Assembly: GCA_963813435.1 (NCBI GenBank)
Contig: CAWEYY010000001.1
Coordinates: 1 to 64,000 of the forward strand
Length of the DNA stretch: 64,000 nucleotides
Direction of reading: 5' to 3'
Source: AC-32 sp963813435
Lineage (GTDB): Bacteria; Actinomycetota; Thermoleophilia; Gaiellales; Gaiellaceae
Each line of letters opens with the position of its first letter. The first letter of the stretch is position 1. Below the pieces are notes generated by a model. That model did not search any database. It was not told the origin of the DNA and worked only from the letters and a program-made list of their open reading frames with translations. Shown in pieces: positions 34,266 to 41,544 of the stretch. A program made the position numbers and the translations under genes.

Positions 34266-35031
34266 GCGGCAGCCCGATGTACAGCGCGCAGACCCAGAGC
34301 GCCCTGATCACCGGGGTCCAGTCGGCCGGGACGCGCAGGAAGCCGTGCCACGCCTCGAACTGGGTGCCGAGCAGGTACGGGCGAACGCTCTCTGTGCCCG
34401 GGAGCACGCCGAGGAGCTGCATCAGCAGCGCCCAAATAAGCGCGCCCACAACCGACGCGGCGCTGTTGCGCGTGATCGTCGAGAGCATGAACCCGAACGC
34501 GGCGATGCCGATCAGGGGCAGCGCGTAGACGGCGAGGCTGGCGGCAAGCAGCGCGAGACCCCGGCCCGGCGAGACCGTGGTTCCCGAGAGAGACGTGAGG
34601 GGGTTGAAGCCCCACGCGATGGTCCCCGCGATCAGCCCGACGACGCCGAGGGCGAGGACGAGCGTGATCGTGTAGGTCACAACGGCCAGCGCCTTCCCGG
34701 CGAACACCTGGCCCCGGTCGCGTGAGCGTGTGAGGATCGTCTTGAGCGTGCCGTTCTGGCTCTCCGAGGCGACGATGTCGCCCGCGACGAGCGCCGTGAT
34801 CAGCGGCAAACCCCAGATCGACATGAAGAACAGGACCACGAAGGGGACCGCCAGCCCCGTGTTGCGGATGTAACGACCCAGGGGCACGTCGTTCGGCCCG
34901 CCCGTCTGCGTCACGAGCACCACGACGAACACGAGCGGGACGACCATGGCGACCCCAAGCCCGAGGTAGGTGCGCTTCTGGGCCAGCAGCTTGGCCAACT
35001 CCCAGCGGTAGACCTTCGCGACCGCCGTCAT
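34216..35031 (-). CDS. ABC-2 type transporter permease
   Basis: 271 aa with six membrane segments of the ABC-2/NatB type. An N-terminal cytoplasmic helix (W-E-L-A-K-L-L-A-Q-K-R-T) precedes helix 1, and E-S-Q-N-G-T-L-K-T-I-L-T marks the conserved coupling region. It forms an exporter with the ATPase, whose stop overlaps this ATG. Such pairs export lipids, peptides or ions, or protect the envelope. Confidence 0.9.
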   Translation of the reverse strand: MTAVAKVYRWELAKLLAQKRTYLGLGVAMVVPLVFVVVLVTQTGGPNDVPLGRYIRNTGLAVPFVVLFFMSIWGLPLITALVAGDIVASESQNGTLKTILTRSRDRGQVFAGKALAVVTYTITLVLALGVVGLIAGTIAWGFNPLTSLSGTTVSPGRGLALLAASLAVYALPLIGIAAFGFMLSTITRNSAASVVGALIWALLMQLLGVLPGTESVRPYLLGTQFEAWHGFLRVPADWTPVIRALWVCALYIGLPLAAAYLVFIRRDVAGD

Positions 35032-35969
35032 GCAGCCGCCTCCCGGTCGTGGTCGCTGGACTCGCCTCCGGTGAGGTGGAGGAAGAGATCCTCGAGGCTC
35101 GCCGTCTCGGGAACCAGCGCGGTGACGCCGATCTGTGCCCGCCCGAGCGCGATCGAGAGCCTGGCGACGACGTTCTCCTCCGCGCTGAAGCGGAGATCGC
35201 CGTTGACGAGCTCCACATTCTCGACGCCAGCCTCGGCGACGCAGACCCCGCGCGCCCGGTCCAACTCAGGGGAGCGAAGCCGGTAGCCGGTGGCCGCGGT
35301 TGCCAGCAGCTCGGGGAGGCCGCCCTGGTAGACGATCCTCCCGCGTCGGATGATCGCGACCCGGTTGCAGAGCTCCTCGACCTCGTTGAGCAGGTGGCTC
35401 GAGAGCATGATCGTGATCCCCTCTCCCGCGAGCCGGCGCACGAGCGCCCGCATGTCACGCATGCCGGCCGGGTCGAGTCCGGTCGTTGGCTCGTCGAGGA
35501 GCAAGAGGCGCGGCGCGCGCAGAAGGGCTGCGGCGATTCCTAGCCGCTGCCTCATGCCGTGCGAGTAGCCGCCAACCTTGTCCTTCGCCCGGTCGCGCAG
35601 CTCGACGAGGTCGAGCACCTCTTCGATCCGCGAGCTCGAGTCGGGGTCGTCGTATGCAGCGAGAAGGCGCAGATTCTTGCGGCCGGACAGGTACGGGTAG
35701 AAGGTCGGCCCCTCGACGAATCCGGCGACCCCCTCCAGCGCCTTGGCGCCCTCCATGAGGGGATCGCGGCCAAAGAGACGGACGGATCCCCGGGTGGGCC
35801 GGATCAGACCGAGCATCATCCGCAGCGAGGTCGTCTTGCCGGCGCCGTTCGGGCCGAGGTAGCCGAAGACGTCTCCCGGCTCGACGGCAAGGTCGACGCC
35901 GTTCACCGCGACGATCTCGCCGTACGTCTTGACGAGCCCCTGAGCCTCGACCGGGCGCGGCTCGCTCAC
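35028..35969 (-). CDS. ABC-2 type transporter ATP-binding protein
   Basis: 313 aa: Walker A G-P-N-G-A-G-K-T-T near residues 38-46, signature Y-S-H-G-M-R-Q-R (Tyr-Ser-His in place of L-S-G-G), Walker B L-L-L-L-D-E-P-T-T-G-L-D-P, and a C-terminal extension of about 90 residues seen in CcmA/NatA-type drug and lipid ATPases. It overlaps the preceding LolA-like gene by ATGA, and its own stop overlaps the permease. Confidence 0.93.
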   Translation of the reverse strand: MSEPRPVEAQGLVKTYGEIVAVNGVDLAVEPGDVFGYLGPNGAGKTTSLRMMLGLIRPTRGSVRLFGRDPLMEGAKALEGVAGFVEGPTFYPYLSGRKNLRLLAAYDDPDSSSRIEEVLDLVELRDRAKDKVGGYSHGMRQRLGIAAALLRAPRLLLLDEPTTGLDPAGMRDMRALVRRLAGEGITIMLSSHLLNEVEELCNRVAIIRRGRIVYQGGLPELLATAATGYRLRSPELDRARGVCVAEAGVENVELVNGDLRFSAEENVVARLSIALGRAQIGVTALVPETASLEDLFLHLTGGESSDHDREAAA

Positions 35970-37135
35970 TTCAGCTGCCTGGCCGCGGCCTCGGCGGCAG
36001 CGGGCGGGACGGAGCCGGCCAGCACGAAGGCGGTGCCGCCGTTGCGCCAGGCGATGGCCGTTCCGAGCTGCGTCGCGAGCTCGTGCGCGGTGACTCCGTC
36101 GAGCGACACCGAGGGCAGGCTCGAGAGTGCGTCGCCCTGCGGGGTCCCTGCGTCTCCCCTGCGCTCCACGACGAGGATGCCTCCGAGGCCCTGGCCGTAG
36201 GCGACGAGCACGGTCTGGCCGCCGACGAGGCGCACGTCCTGCCGAGGCAGGCCGACCAGCGTGTCGGGCGCGGTAACGGGGAAGTCGGCCGCGGCCTGGA
36301 CAGCCTGGAGGCCGGTCACGGCGGCGGTCGTGCCCCCGGACGACGACTCGCCGCCCGTGGGCCCGGAGCCGAGGTCGACGACCTTCGCGTCGGCCGGAGG
36401 CGAGACGTCGACGTCGCTCGCCGAGACCGGCCCGTACGAGACCTCTGTCGCCGCGAGCGCGAGCACCGGCGACGAGCTTCCCTGCGCGTAGATCGCGATC
36501 CGCAGCGGCACTCCTCGCGCGGCGTCCCAGGCGAGCTGGGCGGAGGCGAGCAGGCCGCCGTCATGCTTCGGCGAAAGGGTGACGCTGTACGCCTCGTGCC
36601 CGGCCACGTTGTCCGGCTGGGCCTCCGAGATCGTCGCGTGAGCGCCGAGCTTGCTCAAGAGGTCGTCGATCGTCGAGAGCGCCGGCGCGCCGTGGCCCGA
36701 GCTCGCTCCATTGTCGGTTCGCGCAGGCAACTTCGCGCGGTAGACGGTGTTCGACGAGGCGTCGTAGACGGTGATCGTGCTCTGGTTCCAGACGATCTGG
36801 ACGTCGCCTGCGTCGGACTGGAGCTCGATTCGGCCGCGGCCGTCGTTGGTCGCCCAGAGGCGGCCCGAGGCACCCGACATGAGCGCCGAGCCGACGTTTC
36901 CGAGCAGCGCACCCGAGGGGAAGAGCCGGTTCGTGAACGTGACGCGCGCGGTGATCCCCTCCGGAGCAGGCGCGGAGAGCGCGTCGTGGAGTGCCTGGTC
37001 GAGCGGCTTCGGCGGAGGCGTCGGGCCTCCGCCGCCGGCGGCGACGGCGATCGCGGCGCCACCGGCGGCGAGCGCCACGGCGGCGGCGATGAGCAGGAGG
37101 AGGCTTCGGGTCGTGAGTACGCGAAGAAATCTCAT
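35966..37135 (-). CDS. Exported LolA-like/lipoprotein-sorting-fold protein
   Basis: 389 aa with an N-terminal signal-anchor (residues 10-34). The following about 180-residue domain (R-I-E-L-Q-S-D-A-G-D-V-Q-I-V-W, D-N-V-A-G-H-E-A-Y-S-V-T-L) has the pattern of the LolA/LolB-type half-barrel, and a second domain ends the protein. In Gram-positive-type actinomycetes such proteins are thought to bind lipids at the outer leaflet. It sits between the sensor kinase and the ABC ATPase with 4-base overlaps on both sides, so it should function with them. Confidence 0.82.
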   Translation of the reverse strand: MRFLRVLTTRSLLLLIAAAVALAAGGAAIAVAAGGGGPTPPPKPLDQALHDALSAPAPEGITARVTFTNRLFPSGALLGNVGSALMSGASGRLWATNDGRGRIELQSDAGDVQIVWNQSTITVYDASSNTVYRAKLPARTDNGASSGHGAPALSTIDDLLSKLGAHATISEAQPDNVAGHEAYSVTLSPKHDGGLLASAQLAWDAARGVPLRIAIYAQGSSSPVLALAATEVSYGPVSASDVDVSPPADAKVVDLGSGPTGGESSSGGTTAAVTGLQAVQAAADFPVTAPDTLVGLPRQDVRLVGGQTVLVAYGQGLGGILVVERRGDAGTPQGDALSSLPSVSLDGVTAHELATQLGTAIAWRNGGTAFVLAGSVPPAAAEAAARQLK

Positions 37136-38514
37136 GGCAATCCTTTCGGCGGCTCTCGATCCCTTGTACCCGTCGACTCTGAGAAATCTCTGAGAGCCGG
37201 CAGCTCGATCGTGAAGCGAGATCCCTCCGAATAGGCGCGGCCACCGTGGCGCTCCGCGGTTGCGCGCACGATCGCGAGACCCAGGCCCGACCCGGCCGGG
37301 TCTCCACCCTTGCGCCAGAAGCGCTCGAAGGCGTGTTCGGCTTCGTCCGGGTCGAGCCCCGGCCCCTGGTCGGTGACGCTCGTCGTGGCTAGGCCGTTCT
37401 CCGCCGCGACCTCGACGGTCACGCGACCGCCCGCCGGCCCGTAGCGGTTCGCGTTCTGGATGAGATTCGCGAGAGCGCGCTCGAGCGCGGCTCTATCTCC
37501 CCGCGCGCGGACCGGGACGGGCGCGACGACGTCCACCGTCGGGGTGCTGTTCGCCACCATGCCTGCCAGCTCGTCGAGGCGGACGACGTCGTCCGGTGCC
37601 GGGGCGGCCTCCTCGGATGAAAGGACGAGTAGATCGTCCGCGAGCCTGGACAACCGCCTCGCGTCGGCCTCGAGCTCGGCGACAAGCTCTTCGCTCGCGC
37701 CGTGCCGGGCGAGGTACGAGACGTTGCCGAGCAGCGCCGTCAGCGGCGTTCGCAGCTCGTGCGATGCGTCGGCTAGGAACCGCCGCTCGGACTCACGCGC
37801 ACGCTCGAGGCTTGCCAGCATCGCGTTCAACGTCCGGGCAAGCCTCCCGATCTCGTCGTCGGAGTCGGGCTCCGGAAGGCGTAGGCTCGGGTTGCCCGTG
37901 CGGTCGATCTCGGCGGCCGAGCGTGCCAGCCGCCCGAGCGGGCTGAGCGCTCGACGCATGAGGATCGCGAGCGCGAGCGCGGCTGCGCCGGCGGCCACGA
38001 AGGTGGCCAGTAGCAGGAAGCCTCGCAGCTTCTCGAGCGTGTCCGACAGATCGTCGGTGGACCCGGCCACGGCGACAGCGCCACCCGCGGCAGGCCCGCC
38101 CACGTCTGCGAGCGGCGCCACGTAGATGCGAACCGGCTCCGAGCCCAGCCTGGCGTTCAGGTAGCGGCTGGCGCCGCTCCCGATCACGTCGCGAACGGTC
38201 ATGTCGACCGGCAGCACGCGGCCACCGAGCGCGAGCGAGCGGGCGACGATGCGGTGACGGCGGTCCACGACTTCGACGCTGAGCTGCTGCCCGCTCAGCG
38301 ACGCGTCCAGCGCACCCGGTGACGTCAGCAGCGCTGGTGCCGATGCGCTCAGCTGCGCAACCTCGGCCGCGCGATCCCGGAGCGAGCGATCGAGCGAGCG
38401 GTGCAGCTGTCGCCCGACCAGCACGTCAACGACGACGCTCACCACGGCCAGTGCAACCACGATGGCCAGCGCCGCCGCGACGATGGAGCGTGCGCCGAGC
38501 GAGCGGAGGGTCAT
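37132..38514 (-). CDS. Membrane sensor histidine kinase
   Basis: 460 aa: membrane helix at about residues 12-34, an extracytoplasmic sensor loop of about 125 residues, a second helix near 165-185, HAMP, then the H-box F-L-A-D-A-S-H-E-L-R-T-P, N-box N-L-I-Q-N-A-N-R-Y, D-Q-G-P-G-L and G-L-G-L-A-I motifs. All catalytic blocks are intact. It overlaps the response-regulator gene and the LolA-like gene by four bases each, which ties stimulus sensing to the ABC system. Confidence 0.95.
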   Translation of the reverse strand: MTLRSLGARSIVAAALAIVVALAVVSVVVDVLVGRQLHRSLDRSLRDRAAEVAQLSASAPALLTSPGALDASLSGQQLSVEVVDRRHRIVARSLALGGRVLPVDMTVRDVIGSGASRYLNARLGSEPVRIYVAPLADVGGPAAGGAVAVAGSTDDLSDTLEKLRGFLLLATFVAAGAAALALAILMRRALSPLGRLARSAAEIDRTGNPSLRLPEPDSDDEIGRLARTLNAMLASLERARESERRFLADASHELRTPLTALLGNVSYLARHGASEELVAELEADARRLSRLADDLLVLSSEEAAPAPDDVVRLDELAGMVANSTPTVDVVAPVPVRARGDRAALERALANLIQNANRYGPAGGRVTVEVAAENGLATTSVTDQGPGLDPDEAEHAFERFWRKGGDPAGSGLGLAIVRATAERHGGRAYSEGSRFTIELPALRDFSESTGTRDREPPKGLP

Positions 38515-39167
38515 CGGTCGAGGACGAAGCCCACGCCGTGCACCGTCCGGATCAACTGCGGGTCGCCGAGCTTGCGACGGAGATACGAGACGTACCGGTC
38601 GACCACGTTCGGGCTCGCCGCGGCGGCACTCCCCCAGATGGCCTCGAGTGCCTCCTGGCGGCTCGTCACGCGCCGCCCGTTCAGCAGCAGCAGCTCGAGC
38701 ACGTCCGCCTCGCGCTCGCTCAGGTGGACATCTACGTCACCTCGCCGGGCCCGGCGGGCCTGCACGTCGAAGCTCACGTCCCCGAACGCGAGTGTCATGC
38801 TCTCCGTCCGTCGAAGCAGCGCACGCACGCGGGCCAGGAGCTCGTCCGCCGCGAAGGGCTTCGCCAAATAGTCGTCCGCGCCCGCATCGAGCCCGACCAC
38901 CCGGTCCGGAACCGCATCGCGCGCCGTCAGGAGAAGGATCGGAAGCGTCCGGCCCGTCTCGCGCACCCGCCGGCAGACGGTCAGGCCGTCCGGGCCAGGC
39001 AAGCCGATGTCGAGCACAAGCAGGTCGGGCTCCTCCCGCTCGATTGCGGTGAGCGCCGCCGACCCGTCCCCCACCCCTGACACGCCATACCCCTCGGCCG
39101 CGAGCGTGCGCTCGAGCATCCGGCGAATCGGCCCGTCGTCCTCGACGACGAGAATGGCAGAGGTCAC
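38511..39167 (-). CDS. OmpR-family response regulator
   Basis: A 218-aa receiver plus winged-helix protein. The phospho-acceptor Asp is in L-L-V-L-D-I-G-L-P-G, the acidic pair is E-D-D near residue 8, and the switch Lys is in Y-L-A-K-P-F. The C-terminal Trans_reg_C domain has L-S-E-R-E-A-D-V-L-E-L-L and the V-D-R-Y-V-S-Y-L-R-R-K-L recognition region. First gene of a six-gene overlapping operon, presumably autoregulating it. Confidence 0.95.
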   Translation of the reverse strand: MTSAILVVEDDGPIRRMLERTLAAEGYGVSGVGDGSAALTAIEREEPDLLVLDIGLPGPDGLTVCRRVRETGRTLPILLLTARDAVPDRVVGLDAGADDYLAKPFAADELLARVRALLRRTESMTLAFGDVSFDVQARRARRGDVDVHLSEREADVLELLLLNGRRVTSRQEALEAIWGSAAAASPNVVDRYVSYLRRKLGDPQLIRTVHGVGFVLDR

Positions 39168-39292
39168 GCCCTGAGGGTAGCCGGGGGAAACCGGCGGAGG
39201 TCGCCGCAGTGATGCTTGTGAGCCTCGGCTCGCTCCGTCGCTGCCGCCGCGAGCCTCATTCTCGTCGGGCCGCTAACCCATAGAGTCGCGCA

Positions 39293-40891
39293 ATGCGCAA
39301 GTGGCTGCCCCTCGTGATCCTGGCTTCGGCCCAGTTCATCATGGTGCTCGACTCGAGCGTGATGAACGTCTCGATCTCGCAGATCGTCGAGGACCTGGAC
39401 ACGACGGTCACCGGCGTGCAGAGCGCGATCACGCTGTACACCCTCGTGATGGCGGCGTTCATGCTCGTCGGCGCCAAGCTCGGCGACATCCTGGGCCGTG
39501 ACCGGGCCTTCGGCCTCGGCCTGGGCGTGTACGGGCTCGGCTCGCTGATCACGTCGCTCAGCCCGAACCTCACCGTGCTGCTGATCGGCTGGTCGTGTGT
39601 CGAGGGGCTCGGCGCGGTGCTCGTGATCCCGGCCATCGCCGCGCTGACCGCCGCGAACTACGAGGGCAAGGAGCGTGCGTTCGCCTACGGCATGATCGGC
39701 GGCGCCGCCGGCGCGGCGATCGCGGCCGGCCCGCTGATCGGCGGCTACGTGACGACGACCTGGACCTGGCGGTACGTCTTCGTCGGCGAGGTCGTCGTGG
39801 TGATCGCGGTGCTCCTCGTCCACCGCCGGATGAAGCGCGCGCCCAAGCCCGAGCACCCGCCGAAGCTGGACTACGGCGGCGCGGCACTCTCGGCGACCGC
39901 GCTCGGCCTGATCGTGTTCGGGATCCTGAAGAGCAGCACGTGGGGCTGGATCAGGCCGGTCGACGCGCCGACGATCGACGGGCACGAGATTACGCCGCTC
40001 GGATTCTCCCTGGTGCCGTTCCTGATCGTCGGCGGCTTCGTCGTGCTCGGCTCCTTCCTGGCGTGGGAGGAGCGCCGCGAGCGGCAAGGCAGGAGCACGC
40101 TCCTCAACCGCGCGCTGGTGAAGATCGAGACGCTGCGGGCCGGGCTCGCCTCGCTGTGTGCCCAGCAGCTGATCGTGATGGGCACGTTCTTCGTGCTGCC
40201 GGTGTACCTCCAGGTCGTGCTCGGCTTCGACGCGTTCGAGACGGGGAAGCGGCTCTTCCCGATGTCGATCTCGATGCTGGCTGCTGCGCTCATCGGGCCG
40301 AAGGTGGCCGTGCGGTTCGGGCCGCGGACCGTCGTCCAGGTCGGCCTCGGAGCGATGGCGATCGCCGCGCTCGTGCTCGTCGGGACGATCGACGTGACCC
40401 TGAACGGCACCGCCTTCGCGGTGTCGCTCATCTTCTTCGGGATCGGCGCCGGGCTCCTCATGTCGCAGCTCGGCAACGTGATCATGTCCTCGGCCCCGCC
40501 GGAGGAGACGAACGAGGCCGGGGGACTGCAGGGGACAGCGCAGAACCTCGGCGCGTCCCTCGGCACCGCGCTGATCGGCTCCGTCCTGCTGCTCGGGCTG
40601 CTGAACGGGTTCAACACGCGCATTCAGGAGAACCCCGCCGTGCCCGCCAACGTCAAAACGCAGATCTCGGAGGCCACCGAGACCGGGATCCCGATCGTCA
40701 CGACCGATCAGGCATACCAGTCTCTGCGCAACGCCGGCTTGACGCCGGCCAACGCGACCACGGTCACCGACGACTACGCCGACGCGCAGCTCGACGCGTT
40801 GAAGACGTCGATGCTCGCGGTCGCGCTCCTCGCGGTGCTCTCGTTCTGGTTCACGCGGCGGTTACCGGGAAAGCCCGAAGAAGCCGCCTAG
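39293..40891 (+). CDS. MFS drug exporter, DHA2 (14-TM) family
   Basis: 532 aa with about fourteen membrane helices. Motif D1 is seen as L-D-S-S-V-M-N-V-S in helix 1, motif A-like G-A-K-L-G-D-I-L-G-R after helix 2, and the antiporter motif C region near G-P-L-I-G-G-Y. EmrB/QacA-like proton antiporters expel cationic or amphipathic compounds. It starts 125 bases from the divergent response-regulator gene; co-regulation is possible but not shown. Confidence 0.93.
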   Translation: MRKWLPLVILASAQFIMVLDSSVMNVSISQIVEDLDTTVTGVQSAITLYTLVMAAFMLVGAKLGDILGRDRAFGLGLGVYGLGSLITSLSPNLTVLLIGWSCVEGLGAVLVIPAIAALTAANYEGKERAFAYGMIGGAAGAAIAAGPLIGGYVTTTWTWRYVFVGEVVVVIAVLLVHRRMKRAPKPEHPPKLDYGGAALSATALGLIVFGILKSSTWGWIRPVDAPTIDGHEITPLGFSLVPFLIVGGFVVLGSFLAWEERRERQGRSTLLNRALVKIETLRAGLASLCAQQLIVMGTFFVLPVYLQVVLGFDAFETGKRLFPMSISMLAAALIGPKVAVRFGPRTVVQVGLGAMAIAALVLVGTIDVTLNGTAFAVSLIFFGIGAGLLMSQLGNVIMSSAPPEETNEAGGLQGTAQNLGASLGTALIGSVLLLGLLNGFNTRIQENPAVPANVKTQISEATETGIPIVTTDQAYQSLRNAGLTPANATTVTDDYADAQLDALKTSMLAVALLAVLSFWFTRRLPGKPEEAA

Positions 40892-40971
40892 TACGCGAGG
40901 TTGAGCAGAACGAGCAGCGACCCCGAAGGGCCGCCGCTAACTGGTTCCGCTGAGTTTTCCGCCGTGCTATC

Positions 40972-41367
40972 TCAGGCTGAGCCAAGCGCCTTCGACTTGA
41001 TCTGGTCGAACTCGGCCTGCGAGATCGCGCCGCTGTCGAGCAGCCCCTTGGCCCGCTCGATCTCGGCCGCGGGTCCACCGCTGCCCGCAACATCCTTGAT
41101 GTAGGCGTCCGTCTGCGCCTGCGACGCCTGCACCTGCTGCTGGGTTCGCTCGGCCATGCCGTCGTGCTCGACCAGCAGGTAGATGAACACGCCGATGAAA
41201 GGCAGGATGATCACGAAGATGCACCACAGGACCTTCGCCCCACCGCCGATGTCGCGCCGGCGGAAGAGGTCGGAGAAAACGGTGATCAGGAGCCAGAACC
41301 AGATCACCCACGCAAAGATGATCAGCAGCTCCCACAGCACCTGTCCAAACGTCCAATCCGCTAACAC
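40972..41367 (-). CDS. PLDc_N plus SHOCT domain membrane protein
   Basis: 131 aa from the GTG at 41367, preceded by AAGGAG. Two membrane helices (about residues 10-30 and 45-66) with the R-R-R-D-I-G-G-G-A-K-V-L-W loop define a phospholipase-D-nuclease N-terminal-like (PLDc_N) module. A linker leads to a C-terminal SHOCT domain (A-K-G-L-L-D-S-G-A-I-S-Q-A-E-F-D-Q-I-K). SHOCT domains promote oligomerisation. The gene stands alone. Confidence 0.88.
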   Translation of the reverse strand: MLADWTFGQVLWELLIIFAWVIWFWLLITVFSDLFRRRDIGGGAKVLWCIFVIILPFIGVFIYLLVEHDGMAERTQQQVQASQAQTDAYIKDVAGSGGPAAEIERAKGLLDSGAISQAEFDQIKSKALGSA

Positions 41368-41544
41368 GTGAACACGCTCCTTTTTCTTGAAATCGAGGGT
41401 CGTGCGACTCTAACACCGCCTGCCCAGCGCGGCTCCGGGACGTAATTCGTGGCGGGAAGGGCGATTTCGGTGCCTAGAGACCCCTGTTCAGGTTCCCCTT
41501 TCCGGGGGATCTCCGCGGGGCCGAATCACGAGAAACTATGGCGG

